A model generated the notes under the pieces. That model was not told where the DNA came from, made no database searches, and saw nothing but the letters and a program-made list of their open reading frames with translations. Shown one piece after another: positions 10,732 to 21,042 of a stretch of 64,000 nucleotides of DNA. This DNA is from Cellulomonas sp. Its GTDB lineage: Bacteria > Actinomycetota > Actinomycetes > Actinomycetales > Cellulomonadaceae. The translations under genes were made by a program, and so were the position numbers. Each line of letters opens with the position of its first letter. Position 1 is the stretch's first letter. The stretch lies in assembly GCF_015234515.1 (NCBI RefSeq), contig NZ_JADGMY010000028.1, positions 62,001-126,000 on the forward strand, in the 5' to 3' direction.

Positions 10732-12018
10732 TCAGGAGCGGGACCGTCGGCCGGCCAGGTACGCGGTCCGGGCGAGCAGCAGGGCACCGGCCTCGATCGC
10801 GCGCTCGTCGACGCGCAGGTCACCCTGGTGGATGTCGTAGGTGTGACCCCCGGGCGTGCGCGTGCCCAGACGCGCCATGGCACCCGGCACCTTCGTCAGG
10901 TACCACGCGAAGTCCTCGCCACCGAGCGACTGCTCGGTGAGCCGCACGGCGTCCGGACCCAGGACGTCGCGCGCGGCGTCCTCCAGGACGCCCGTGCTGT
11001 CCGCCCCGTTCTCCACCGGGGGCACGCCCCGCTGGTGCTTCACCTCGACCTCGACACCCAGCGGGTGCACGACGTCGGTGACGGCCTGCTCGACCACGGC
11101 CGACGCCCGCTCCCACGCCCGCACGTCCAGGCACCGCAGCGTGCCCATCACGGTGCCCGTCACCGGGATCGCGTTGTGGACGCTGCCGGCGTGCACCGCG
11201 CCCCACGTGAGGTTCACGCCGGACCGCGGGTCGAGCCGACGCCCCAGGATCGCGGGCACCTGCGTGATGACCTGGCCGAGCGCGTACACCACATCACCCG
11301 TCAGGTGCGGGCGGGAGGTGTGACCGCCGCCGCCCGTGACGCTCACCGTGACCTCGTCCGAGGCGGACGTGATCGGGCCGATGCGCGTGCCGACCAGGCC
11401 GACGTCGAGCTTGGGGTCGCAGTGCACGGAGAAGATCTCACCGACGCCGTCCAGCCCGCCCTCGTTGATGACGTCGATGGACCCGCCGGGCTGCACCTCC
11501 TCGGCCGGCTGGAAGATCAGCCGCACGCCCACCTCCAGCAGGCCCTCGGCGGCCAGCCGGGCGAGCGCGAGACCAGCGCCGAGCACGGCGGTCGTGTGCA
11601 CGTCGTGACCGCAGGCGTGCACGACGCCGCGGTGCGTCGACCCCCAGGGGAGCCCGCACGTGTCGGGGAGCGGCAGGCCGTCGAGGTCCGCCCGCAGCGC
11701 GATGCGACGCACGCCCGACGAGGCGACCGTCGGGCCGATGTCGCACCACAGGCCGGAGCCGGTCAGCAGGTGCGGCGTCAGGCCCGCCGCGCGCAGTCGC
11801 TCGGCGACCACCCGGGTGGTGCGCTCCTCGGTGCGCGCCAGCTCGGGGTGCGCGTGCAGGTCGCGGCGGACGCTCACCAGCTCGGCGCGCAGCTCCTCGA
11901 GCGTCGCGGCGAGCGCCCGGGCCACGGGGTTGGCGGGCTCCGGTGCGAGCGTGCGCAGCGGGAGCACGTCGTGCGCGCTCACGGGCACGGACAGCTGGTC
12001 GGAGACGGGGGCAGACAT
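10732..12018 (-). CDS. M20D-family amidohydrolase (hippurate hydrolase-like)
   Basis: A cytoplasmic metallo-amidohydrolase of 428 aa, of the type that removes N-acyl groups from amino acids or related compounds. Visible features are RRDLHAHPELA near residue 52, the ACGHDVHTT metal motif (about 135), QPAEEVQPGG with the catalytic/metal glutamates, the SVHCDP histidine, a dimerisation lid with GGGGHTSRPH, and the late GGEDFAWYL. These match the M20D group (hippurate, indole-acetyl amino acid and N-acetyl-cysteine/diaminopimelate hydrolases); the substrate cannot be told from sequence. The ATG at 12018 has no ribosome site but has TACGCT 6 nt upstream, which suggests a leaderless mRNA starting at the ATG. 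Confidence 0.9.
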   Translation of the reverse strand: MSAPVSDQLSVPVSAHDVLPLRTLAPEPANPVARALAATLEELRAELVSVRRDLHAHPELARTEERTTRVVAERLRAAGLTPHLLTGSGLWCDIGPTVASSGVRRIALRADLDGLPLPDTCGLPWGSTHRGVVHACGHDVHTTAVLGAGLALARLAAEGLLEVGVRLIFQPAEEVQPGGSIDVINEGGLDGVGEIFSVHCDPKLDVGLVGTRIGPITSASDEVTVSVTGGGGHTSRPHLTGDVVYALGQVITQVPAILGRRLDPRSGVNLTWGAVHAGSVHNAIPVTGTVMGTLRCLDVRAWERASAVVEQAVTDVVHPLGVEVEVKHQRGVPPVENGADSTGVLEDAARDVLGPDAVRLTEQSLGGEDFAWYLTKVPGAMARLGTRTPGGHTYDIHQGDLRVDERAIEAGALLLARTAYLAGRRSRS

Positions 12019-12024
12019 CCCCCG

Positions 12025-12030
12025 AGCGTA
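12025..12030 (-). promoter_or_regulatory. -10 box of a leaderless promoter for the M20 amidohydrolase
   Basis: TACGCT (TAnnnT class) ends exactly 6 nt before the ATG at 12018, and no Shine-Dalgarno sequence is present. This is the arrangement expected when transcription begins at the A of the start codon. Confidence 0.55.
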
Positions 12031-12095
12031 TCGGCCGTTGCGGACGGACGTCCGAGGACGTCCACGAGGTCACCGGGCACGCGGGCCCGGGCGCC

Positions 12096-13211
12096 TCACA
12101 GGAGGTCGTCGCGCCCGCGCTCGCGCCAGGCGTCGACCGCCTGCTTGACCTGCTGCGCGTGCGCGCGGGTCGTGACGAGCAGCGCGTCGGGCGTGTCGAC
12201 GACGACCGCGTCGGGGACGCCGACGACGCTGACCGTACGGCCCCCCGTCGTCACGAGGGCGCCGTCGGAGTCGATGCGCAGGACGAGGTCCGTCTCCCCC
12301 AGCGTCGCGACGCCGCCCTGCCCGGCGCCGAGCAGCGTGCCGAGGGACGCGAAGTCACCGATGTCGTCCCAGCCGAACGTGCCGGGCACGACCGCGACGC
12401 CGCCCGCTGCGGCGACGGGCTCGGCGATCGCGTGGTCGATCGCGATCTTCGTCAGCCCCGGCCACGTGTCCGCCAGGCGCGCGTCCCGGTCCGCCGTGTC
12501 CCACGCCGCCGCGATGCGCCGCAGGCCGTCGTGCAGCGCCGGCAGCTGTGCCGCCAGGTGGTCGAGGAGGACGCCCGCACGCACGACGAACATGCCGGCG
12601 TTCCAGCTGTACTCGCCCGTGGCGAGGTACTGCGCGGCGGTCGGCGCGTCCGGCTTCTCGGTGAAGCCGACGGCCCGCAGCGCGTGCGGGGCACCGGGCG
12701 CGCCGAGCGGCGCGCCACCACGCACGTAGCCGAAGGCCGTCGAGGGCTCCGTCGCGCGGATGCCGATGGTGACGACCGCACCCGTGCGCGCCGCGGCGAC
12801 CGCCTCGCGGATCGTCGCACCGAACGCGTCGAGGTCCGTGATGACGTGGTCGGCCGCGAACGAGCCGAGGACGACGTCGGGGCCGTGCCGCTCGACGAGC
12901 ACCGCCGCCGCGAGACCGATCGCGGCCATCGAGTCGCGCGGGCTCGGCTCGGCCAGCACGTTCGCGGCACCGAGCCCGGGCAGCTGCTGCGCGACCGCGT
13001 CCGCGTGCCGTGCGCCGGTGACCACGAGCACGTTCCCGGGCCCCGTGAGCGGCAGCAGCCGGTCGACCGTGCCCTGCAGCAGGGTGCGCCCCGTGCCGGT
13101 GAGGTCCAGGAGGAACTTGGGGTACCCGGATCGCGACAGCGGCCACAGTCGGGTCCCGGCGCCCCCAGCAGGGACGACGGCATGGAAGTCGGCGATCGGC
13201 GCGTCCGGCAT
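12096..13211 (-). CDS. manC: mannose-1-phosphate guanylyltransferase
   Basis: A nucleotidyltransferase (371 aa) making GDP-mannose from mannose 1-phosphate and GTP, the donor precursor for mannolipids and cell-wall mannans. The N-terminal PAGGAGTRLWPLSRSGYPK (about 14-32) is the nucleotide-binding signature. FTEKPD and YSWNAGMF mark the sugar-phosphate site, and WDDIGDF lies near the C-terminal third. It lacks the C-terminal isomerase domain of bifunctional ManC/AlgA, so it is the monofunctional form. No ribosome site is seen; TACGGT lies 6 nt before the ATG, so the mRNA is probably leaderless. It is divergent from sdhC across a 246-bp gap. Confidence 0.93.
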   Translation of the reverse strand: MPDAPIADFHAVVPAGGAGTRLWPLSRSGYPKFLLDLTGTGRTLLQGTVDRLLPLTGPGNVLVVTGARHADAVAQQLPGLGAANVLAEPSPRDSMAAIGLAAAVLVERHGPDVVLGSFAADHVITDLDAFGATIREAVAAARTGAVVTIGIRATEPSTAFGYVRGGAPLGAPGAPHALRAVGFTEKPDAPTAAQYLATGEYSWNAGMFVVRAGVLLDHLAAQLPALHDGLRRIAAAWDTADRDARLADTWPGLTKIAIDHAIAEPVAAAGGVAVVPGTFGWDDIGDFASLGTLLGAGQGGVATLGETDLVLRIDSDGALVTTGGRTVSVVGVPDAVVVDTPDALLVTTRAHAQQVKQAVDAWRERGRDDLL

Positions 13212-13217
13212 GCGCCC

Positions 13218-13223
13218 ACCGTA
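13218..13223 (-). promoter_or_regulatory. -10 box of a leaderless promoter for manC
   Basis: TACGGT is separated by exactly 6 nt from the ATG at 13211 on the minus strand, with no ribosome-binding sequence between them. Confidence 0.55.
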
Positions 13224-13317
13224 CCGGCCGCCCGAGGACGCCCGGTCCCCTGTCCGCAGCGGCCGACGAGAGGCCCCCGCCCACCACGGACCGAGGTCCC
13301 AGGACCCCCCTGCGGCC

Positions 13318-13333
13318 TGTGGGGTTGGTCACA
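13318..13333. promoter_or_regulatory. Crp/GlxR-type operator upstream of sdhCDAB
   Basis: TGTGGGGTTGGTCACA matches the TGTGA-N6-TCACA consensus at 9 of 10 defined positions. Its centre is about 80 bp upstream of the start predicted from TACAGT at 13393-13398. Such a position suits activation by a cAMP-binding regulator. GlxR is known to act on sdh genes in Corynebacterium; its use here is inference, supported by a perfect site before gltA. Confidence 0.6.
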
Positions 13334-13392
13334 AACGCGCCTTCCCGGGCCCTTGGTCCCCCTGCGTGCGGCGGCCGGGCGGACCGGGTCAT

Positions 13393-13398
13393 TACAGT
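13393..13398 (+). promoter_or_regulatory. -10 box of the sdh promoter
   Basis: TACAGT is a good actinobacterial -10 hexamer, about 60 nt before the sdhC GTG. No recognisable -35 box precedes it, which would fit an activator-dependent promoter. Confidence 0.45.
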
Positions 13399-13457
13399 GA
13401 GGGGGACGTCCAGGACATCGCCGTCCGCACGCGAACTCGCCTCAGGAGGCCCCCACC

Positions 13458-13856
13458 GTGTCCTCAGCGCCCACCGCGCCATCGCGGCCGGCCGGAACGC
13501 TCTACCGCGGGCGCGAAGGCATGTGGTCCTGGGTCGCGCACCGCATCACCGGTTTCGCGATCTTCTTCTTCCTGCTCGTGCACGTCCTGGACACCGCGCT
13601 GGTGCGCGTGTCGCCCGAGGCCTACAACGACGTCATCGGGACGTACAAGAACCCGATCATGGGGCTGGGCGAGGCGGGCCTCGTCCTGGCGATCGTGTTC
13701 CACGCGTTCAACGGCATCCGGCTGATCCTGGTCGACTTCTGGTCCCAGGGCCCGCGCTACCAGCGGGTGATGCTGTGGATCGTCGTCGGCCTGGTCGTCC
13801 TGACGATGGCGGGCTTCCTGCCGCGTCACCTCATGAACGTCTTCGGGGGCCACTGA
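13458..13856 (+). CDS. sdhC: succinate dehydrogenase cytochrome b subunit
   Basis: A membrane anchor of 132 aa with three transmembrane segments (about 30-50, 70-92 and 105-125). It helps bind haem b and quinone for complex II. The family pattern includes SWVAHRITG near residue 24 and the haem-ligand region HAFNGIRLILVD (H about 83). The GTG at 13458 follows AGGAGG at a good distance. Its stop overlaps the sdhD start (TGATG, 1 bp), so the two anchors are translated together. It is the first gene of sdhCDAB. Confidence 0.95.
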   Translation: MSSAPTAPSRPAGTLYRGREGMWSWVAHRITGFAIFFFLLVHVLDTALVRVSPEAYNDVIGTYKNPIMGLGEAGLVLAIVFHAFNGIRLILVDFWSQGPRYQRVMLWIVVGLVVLTMAGFLPRHLMNVFGGH

Positions 13857-14314
13857 TGAGCACCATCGCCGATCCCAAGGCCCCGCGCGCGTCGCGGCCC
13901 GGCCCGTCGCGCCGCACCACCCGCGGCAACTTCGAGCTGTACGGCTGGGTGTTCATGCGCGCGTCGGGCGTCGTCCTGGTCGTGCTGGTCTTCGGCCACC
14001 TGTTCGTCAACCTCATGGTCGGCGAGGGCATCAGCGCCATCGACTTCGGCTTCGTCGCCGGCAAGTGGGCCTCGCCGTTCTGGCAGGTGTGGGACCTGCT
14101 CATGCTGTGGCTCGCGATGCTGCACGGCACGAACGGCGTCCGCACGATCATCAACGACTACGCGGAGAAGGACGGCACCCGCATGGTGCTGAAGCTCGCC
14201 CTGTACGTCGCCACCGTCGTCGTCATCGTGCTGGGCACCCTGGTGATCTTCACGTTCGACCCGTGCCCCCCCAACAGCCCGGCCGATCTGCTGCCGTCGT
14301 TCTGCGCGCGCTGA
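13856..14314 (+). CDS. sdhD: succinate dehydrogenase hydrophobic membrane anchor subunit
   Basis: A protein of 152 aa with a basic, Pro/Arg-rich N-terminus (1-25), then three transmembrane segments (about 32-55, 78-98 and 113-135). The LWLAMLHGTNGVRTIINDYAE region carries the conserved histidine and arginine of the anchor. The C-terminal tail contains two cysteines (FDPCPP and SFCAR), which is not needed for haem binding and may be exposed outside the membrane. The ATG at 13856 shares a base with the sdhC stop. A 38-nt gap with AAGGAAGG separates it from sdhA. Confidence 0.94.
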   Translation: MSTIADPKAPRASRPGPSRRTTRGNFELYGWVFMRASGVVLVVLVFGHLFVNLMVGEGISAIDFGFVAGKWASPFWQVWDLLMLWLAMLHGTNGVRTIINDYAEKDGTRMVLKLALYVATVVVIVLGTLVIFTFDPCPPNSPADLLPSFCAR

Positions 14315-14352
14315 TCCCCCGGACGTCCCCAGCAAGGAAGGCCTAGCAGCCG

Positions 14353-16185
14353 ATGCAGACCCACCAGTACGACGTCGTCATCGTCGGCGCGGGCGGCGCC
14401 GGGATGCGTGCCGCGCTCGAGTCCTCGACGCGCGTGCGCACCGCTGTCATCTCCAAGCTCTTCCCGACGCGCTCCCACACCGGCGCGGCGCAGGGCGGCA
14501 TGTGCGCCGCGCTGGCCAACGTCGAGGAGGACAACTGGGAGTGGCACACCTTCGACACCGTCAAGGGCGGTGACTACCTGGTCGACCAGGACGCCGCCGA
14601 GGTCATGGCCAAGGAGGCCATCGACGCGGTGCTCGACCTGGAGAAGATGGGCCTGCCGTTCAACCGCACGCCCGAGGGCCGCATCGACCAGCGCCGGTTC
14701 GGCGGGCACACGCGCAACCACGGCGAGGCGGCCGTGCGACGGTCCTGCTACGCCGCGGACCGCACCGGCCACATGATCCTGCAGACGCTCTACCAGCAGT
14801 GCGTCAAGAACGACGTCGAGTTCTTCAACGAGTTCTACGTCCTCGACCTGCTGGTCGACCACGACCTGGCCACGGGCGACGTGCCCGAGGGCGAGGAGGT
14901 CAACGTCTCGGGCGTCGTGGCCTACGAGCTGGCCACGGGCGAGATCCACGTCTTCCAGGCCAAGGCGGTCGTCTTCGCCACCGGTGGCGCGGGCAAGATC
15001 TACAAGACCACGTCGAACGCGCACACCCTCACGGGCGACGGCATGGCGCTGGCGTACCGCCGGGGCATCCCGCTGGAGGACATGGAGTTCTTCCAGTTCC
15101 ACCCGACGGGCCTGGCGGGCCTGGGCATCCTGCTCTCGGAGGCTGCCCGCGGCGAGGGCGGGATCCTGCGCAACGCCGACGGCGAGCGCTTCATGGAGCG
15201 CTACGCCCCCACCATCAAGGACCTCGCGCCGCGCGACATCGTGGCCCGCTCGATGGCCAACGAGGTGCGCGAGGGCCGCGGGGCGGGACCCAACAAGGAC
15301 TACGTCCTGCTCGACCTCACGCACCTCGAGCCCGCGCACATCGACGCCAAGCTGCCCGACATCACGGAGTTCGCGCGGACGTACCTCGGCATCGAGCCGT
15401 ACACCGAGCCGGTGCCCGTGTACCCGACGGCGCACTACGCGATGGGGGGCATCCCCACGAACATCGAGGGTGAGGTGCTGCGCAACGCGACGGACGTCAT
15501 CAAGGGCCTGTACGCGGCCGGTGAGGTCGCCTGCGTCTCCGTGCACGGCTCGAACCGCCTGGGCACGAACTCGCTGCTCGACATCAACGTCTTCGGCAAG
15601 CGCGCCGGGCGTGCTGCCGCGGCCTACGCCGCGGTGGCGCCGTTCGTCGAGCTGCCCCCCTCGCCCGCGACGAGCGTCGAGGCCGGGCTCGAGGCGATCC
15701 GCACGCGTCCGAACGGCGAGCGGGTCGCCGACATCCGCCGTGACCTGCAGGAGACGATGGACGCGAACGCCCAGGTCTTCCGCACGTCCGACTCGCTCAC
15801 GCAGGCGCTGTCCGACATCAAGGCCCTGCGCAAGCGGTACGAGGCGGTCTCGGTGCAGGACAAGACCCGCACCTTCAACACCGACCTGCTCGAGGCGGTC
15901 GAGCTCGGCTTCCTGCTCGACATCGCCGAGACGGTGGTCGTCGGGGCCCTCAACCGCGAGGAGTCCCGCGGCGGGCACTTCCGCGAGGACTTCCCGGACC
16001 GCGACGACGCACGGTTCATGCAGCACACGATGGCGTACCGCCGTCCGGTCGCCGAGGGCGCTGCCGGTGCCCTGTCCGGTGACGGCGCCTTCGCCCGGGC
16101 CGAGACGTTCGACGGCTACCAGGTGGTCCTCGGAGCCAAGCCCGTCACCGTCACCCGCTACCAGCCGATGGAGCGCAAGTACTGA
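14353..16185 (+). CDS. sdhA: succinate dehydrogenase flavoprotein subunit
   Basis: The catalytic subunit (610 aa) oxidises succinate to fumarate and reduces a covalently bound FAD. The N-terminal dinucleotide fold [15 protein letters not shown] (about 7-21) is followed by the FAD-attachment histidine in [10 protein letters not shown] (about 42-51). Substrate and catalytic motifs include [16 protein letters not shown] and the [10 protein letters not shown] region, with [13 protein letters not shown] near residue 410. Length and motif order are standard. Codon use resembles its neighbours. It is followed by sdhB with a 1-bp stop-start overlap. Confidence 0.98.
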   Translation: MQTHQYDVVIVGAGGAGMRAALESSTRVRTAVISKLFPTRSHTGAAQGGMCAALANVEEDNWEWHTFDTVKGGDYLVDQDAAEVMAKEAIDAVLDLEKMGLPFNRTPEGRIDQRRFGGHTRNHGEAAVRRSCYAADRTGHMILQTLYQQCVKNDVEFFNEFYVLDLLVDHDLATGDVPEGEEVNVSGVVAYELATGEIHVFQAKAVVFATGGAGKIYKTTSNAHTLTGDGMALAYRRGIPLEDMEFFQFHPTGLAGLGILLSEAARGEGGILRNADGERFMERYAPTIKDLAPRDIVARSMANEVREGRGAGPNKDYVLLDLTHLEPAHIDAKLPDITEFARTYLGIEPYTEPVPVYPTAHYAMGGIPTNIEGEVLRNATDVIKGLYAAGEVACVSVHGSNRLGTNSLLDINVFGKRAGRAAAAYAAVAPFVELPPSPATSVEAGLEAIRTRPNGERVADIRRDLQETMDANAQVFRTSDSLTQALSDIKALRKRYEAVSVQDKTRTFNTDLLEAVELGFLLDIAETVVVGALNREESRGGHFREDFPDRDDARFMQHTMAYRRPVAEGAAGALSGDGAFARAETFDGYQVVLGAKPVTVTRYQPMERKY

Positions 16186-16970
16186 TGACCACCACCGTGG
16201 ACGCACCCGCAAGCGAGGTCGGCGCCGTGCCGTCCTTCCAGGTCACGCTGAAGATCCGGCGGTTCCTGCCGGCGGACGAGGACATGCCGGCGTTCGGCGA
16301 GCCCTTCGTCGCGGAACCGCGCTGGGACGAGTTCACGGTCGAGGTCCACGGCACCGACCGCGTGCTCGACGCGCTGCACAAGATCAAGTGGGAGCACGAC
16401 GGCTCGCTGACGTTCCGCCGCTCGTGCGCGCACGGCATCTGCGGGTCCGACGCCATGCGCATCAACGGCCGCAACCGGCTCGCGTGCAAGACGCTGCTCA
16501 AGGACCTCGACCCGTCCAAGCCGATCACGGTCGAGCCCATCAAGGGCCTGCCCGTGGTCAAGGACCTGGTCGTCGACATGGAGCCGTTCTTCGCCTCCTA
16601 CCGCGAGATCATGCCGTTCCTCATCACCACGGGCACGGAGCCGTCGAAGGAGCGCCTGCAGTCCCCGCAGCAGCGCGAGCGGTTCGACGACACCACCAAG
16701 TGCATCCTGTGCGCCGCGTGCACGTCGTCGTGCCCGGTGTTCTGGACCGACGGCCAGTACTTCGGGCCCGCGGCGATCGTCAACGCGCACCGCTTCATCT
16801 TCGACTCCCGCGACGAGGGCGGCACGCAGCGCCTCGAGATCCTCAACGACAAGGAGGGCGTGTGGCGCTGCCGCACGACCTTCAACTGCACCGAGGCCTG
16901 CCCACGCGGCATCGAGGTGACGAAGGCGATCCAGGAGGTCAAGCGCGCGATGATCACGCGCGCCTTCTGA
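16185..16970 (+). CDS. sdhB: succinate dehydrogenase iron-sulfur subunit
   Basis: The electron-transfer subunit (261 aa) of complex II. Three cluster motifs are complete: the [2Fe-2S] ligands in RSCAHGICGSDAMRING plus the later RLACKT cysteine, the [4Fe-4S] set in CILCAACTSSCPVF, and the [3Fe-4S] set in FNCTEACPRGIEV with an earlier Cys in WRCRTTF. The N-terminal ferredoxin fold spans about 15-130 and the alpha-helical domain the rest. The ATG at 16185 overlaps the sdhA stop by one base. The last gene of the sdh operon. Confidence 0.98.
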   Translation: MTTTVDAPASEVGAVPSFQVTLKIRRFLPADEDMPAFGEPFVAEPRWDEFTVEVHGTDRVLDALHKIKWEHDGSLTFRRSCAHGICGSDAMRINGRNRLACKTLLKDLDPSKPITVEPIKGLPVVKDLVVDMEPFFASYREIMPFLITTGTEPSKERLQSPQQRERFDDTTKCILCAACTSSCPVFWTDGQYFGPAAIVNAHRFIFDSRDEGGTQRLEILNDKEGVWRCRTTFNCTEACPRGIEVTKAIQEVKRAMITRAF

Positions 16971-17017
16971 GCCGCAATCCCGGTGACGTCCCGCGCGCGG
17001 TGCACCATCATGGCGCG

Positions 17018-17869
17018 GTGCCCGTCGACGACCTGACCTCGCTGCTCGCCGCGCTCCCCCGCTACGTCGAGCCGGAGCCGCCCGCACCCGAGGTGCGGCT
17101 GCCGGGCGGCAACGTGGGCGGCGCGGTGCGGGCCGGGGGCACCGTGCGCCGTCCGGCGGGCCCGTGGACGCCGGCCGTGCACGCGCTGCTCGCCCACCTG
17201 CGTGCACGCGGCCTCGACGGCGTGCCCGCGCCGCTGGGCATCGACACGCGGGGGCGCGAGGTGCTCGAGCACCTGCCCGGCGAGGTGGTCGACCTCGCCG
17301 AGGTCACCGACGCACGGCTGGCGTCCGGTGCGGCGTGGCTCGCCCGGTACCACGCGGCGGTCGCCGACCTGCGACCCGGCCGCGTGCGGTGGCGCTTCGA
17401 GGAGCGCGACCTGGCACCCGGGGAGATCGTGTGCCACCACGACGCCACGATGTACAACATGCTGGTCGCCGGGCCGGGCGCGGACCAGATCGTCGGTGTC
17501 GTCGACTGGGACGTCGCCGGCCCGGGCGTGCCGCTCGACGACCTCGCGATGCTCGCCTGGAGCGGCGTCCCCTTCTACGACGACCCCGGCCCCGCGCACG
17601 GCGCGCACCGCCTGCGCGTGCTCGCCGACGCCTACGGGCGCGAGGCGGCAGCGTCGGGCGCGGCGGCACCGTCCGCGGTGGACGTCGCGCACCACGTCGT
17701 GATTCGCATGGCCGCCTCGACGGACCGGATCGCCGCGGGTCAGGAGGCCGGCGACGAGGGCATGCTCAACCTGCTGAAGGTGGGCGAGCCCGACCGCACG
17801 CGTGGGCAGCTGCGCGACTACGTCGACCGGCTGCCCGCCCTGCTCGTGGCCCTGACGCGCACGGGCTGA
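17018..17869 (+). CDS. aminoglycoside phosphotransferase (APH)-fold kinase
   Basis: A 283-aa member of the APH/choline kinase superfamily. The catalytic loop VCHHDATMYNML (about 144-155) has the H-x-D-x4-N Brenner motif, and VVDWDVAGPG (about 167) provides the second metal aspartate. The N-terminal lobe is short and has no clear lysine-containing strand. The real substrate is unknown; chromosomal members of this family are often small-molecule kinases rather than resistance enzymes. The GTG at 17018 is the only sensible start after the sdhB stop; CATCAT lies 6 nt upstream, a weaker leaderless-type -10. A neighbour of sdhB by position only. Confidence 0.8.
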   Translation: MPVDDLTSLLAALPRYVEPEPPAPEVRLPGGNVGGAVRAGGTVRRPAGPWTPAVHALLAHLRARGLDGVPAPLGIDTRGREVLEHLPGEVVDLAEVTDARLASGAAWLARYHAAVADLRPGRVRWRFEERDLAPGEIVCHHDATMYNMLVAGPGADQIVGVVDWDVAGPGVPLDDLAMLAWSGVPFYDDPGPAHGAHRLRVLADAYGREAAASGAAAPSAVDVAHHVVIRMAASTDRIAAGQEAGDEGMLNLLKVGEPDRTRGQLRDYVDRLPALLVALTRTG

Positions 17870-17872
17870 CCC

Positions 17873-18901
17873 TCAGGACACGTCGCCAGGGCCCTCCTGC
17901 GCTGGCTCGGGCGCCGGCGGGTCGGCGGTCCAGGCCGCGGCGAGCAGGACGACGCGCGCGATGAGGTTGATCCACAGCAGCAGGACGACGATCACCGCGA
18001 AGGACGCGAGCACCGGGTTGCGCTGCACGGACCCGGCGACGACGGACGTCCCCAGCAGCCGGACGACACCCAGCCCTGTCGCGGCGATCACCGCGCCGCC
18101 CAGCAGGTCCCTGCGTGGGGGCGCCTGGCCGGCGAGGACCCGCACGATCATCACGAAGACGGCGGCGTCGACGACGAACGCGACGGCGATGCCGACGACC
18201 CGGAGGACCACCCCGGACCCGTCCGGCCAGCCCAGGGCCCCCAGGAGCCAGTCGGCCGCGGTCGTCGCCGCGATGCCGAGCACGGCCGACAGGAGCACCG
18301 CGAGCGCGATGCCGACGAACCCCCCGAGCTCGCGCAGCTTGCCGGCGACGAGCGTGACCGCGTCGTGCGCACCGAACATGGCGCGCACCGCGGTGCGCAG
18401 CGCGGCGGTCGCGGAGATCGCGCTGAAGGCCAGGACACCCACGGCCACGATGCTCGCGATGCTCAGGCCGGGACTCAGGACGAGGTCGTCCGGCTTGAGC
18501 ACGCCGGTGCCGTCCCCCGTGTCGACCAGCCCGGGCAGCGACGCCCCGACCGTGCGCAGGACCGTCTCGCGCAGCTCGGCGTTGCCGCCGAGCACCGCCA
18601 TGAACGCGGTGTAGCCGATGGTGAGGCCTGCGAACACCGAGAACAGCGTGGTGTACGCGAGGCCACCGGTGAGCAGGCCGCCGCCCGCCTGCCCGAAGCG
18701 CGCGTTGGCCCGCGCCACGCGGGTCCGCTGCCACCAGGCCAGGAGTGCCTGCACGCGCTCGACGAGGCCGGGGACGCCGGGCTTCCACCGGGGTCCGGAC
18801 TCCGGGTCCGGCGCACGCTCGGTCGCGCGCGCGTGGGCTGCGCCCGCGCCGGCGGGGGGCGCCACGACGGTTCTCTCGTGCCGGGTCGTGCGACGCTCCA
18901 T
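17873..18901 (-). CDS. YihY/BrkB-family inner-membrane protein
   Basis: A protein of 342 aa with about six hydrophobic segments. After a hydrophilic N-terminus (about 55 aa, Pro/Arg/Glu rich) comes RANARFGQAGGGLLTGGLAY, then the first membrane helix. The pattern LFSVFAGLTIGYTAF and the Gly/Ala-rich later helices match the YihY (formerly BrkB or RNase BN) family, whose function is unclear and which is not a nuclease. I start it at the ATG at 18901; an in-frame reading extends further upstream but overlaps the RNA ligase-like gene with non-coding character. It ends 3 bp past the convergent kinase gene. Confidence 0.85.
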   Translation of the reverse strand: MERRTTRHERTVVAPPAGAGAAHARATERAPDPESGPRWKPGVPGLVERVQALLAWWQRTRVARANARFGQAGGGLLTGGLAYTTLFSVFAGLTIGYTAFMAVLGGNAELRETVLRTVGASLPGLVDTGDGTGVLKPDDLVLSPGLSIASIVAVGVLAFSAISATAALRTAVRAMFGAHDAVTLVAGKLRELGGFVGIALAVLLSAVLGIAATTAADWLLGALGWPDGSGVVLRVVGIAVAFVVDAAVFVMIVRVLAGQAPPRRDLLGGAVIAATGLGVVRLLGTSVVAGSVQRNPVLASFAVIVVLLLWINLIARVVLLAAAWTADPPAPEPAQEGPGDVS

Positions 18902-18911
18902 GCGAGCGAAC

Positions 18912-20617
<1,706 letters not shown>

Positions 20618-21004
20618 TCAGGTCGCCTCGTCGTCGAACGGTGCGGGCGCGTCCGGCCCCGCGGGCACCGGTCCGGCGGCGAACGCGACGGCCGGTGCGG
20701 CCGCTGCCGCGGACCTGGCACCCGGGGGCGCCGGGCGCGACGAGGTGTGCGGCTTCCCGTCGTCCAGCAGAGCGTCGCGCACGATGCGGCGCGGGTCGTA
20801 CCGGCGCGGGTCGAGAGCCGCCCAGTCGACGTCGGCGTCACCGAGCTCGGCGTCGACACGTTCCTTGGTGTCACGGGCGAGGTCGCGCAGCCGCCGCACC
20901 CATCCCGCGAGCTGCTCGGCGTACGCGGGCAGCCGCTCCGGGCCGACGACGACGGCGGCGACCAGCAGCAGGATGAGCAGCTCGCCGCCGTTGATCCCGA
21001 ACAC
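20618..21004 (-). CDS. tatB: Sec-independent translocase protein TatB
   Basis: A 128-aa protein with the TatA/B layout: a short N-terminal transmembrane helix (about 6-20), the conserved VVGPERLP turn at about 19-26, an amphipathic helix (about 27-60), and a Pro/Ala-rich tail. The E at position 8 in NGGELLILLL is typical of TatB rather than TatA. It acts with TatC to receive folded twin-arginine precursors at the membrane. It follows htrA in a sigE-rseA-htrA-tatB order that is also found in mycobacteria, which supports TatB over TatA. Confidence 0.88.
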   Translation of the reverse strand: MFGINGGELLILLLVAAVVVGPERLPAYAEQLAGWVRRLRDLARDTKERVDAELGDADVDWAALDPRRYDPRRIVRDALLDDGKPHTSSRPAPPGARSAAAAAPAVAFAAGPVPAGPDAPAPFDDEAT

Positions 21005-21042
21005 CCGCTCAGGTTACCGCGACGGCGGCCGACGACGGTCGG

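Noticed and set aside
14984..17018. Long open frame running through sdhA and sdhB in another frame
   Set aside because: It is a high-GC shadow; only its last 283 codons, after 17018, have real coding character.
17018..17869. APH-fold gene considered as an antibiotic-resistance determinant
   Set aside because: Only the kinase core motif is shared; context and sequence do not indicate drug modification, and there is no sign of transfer.
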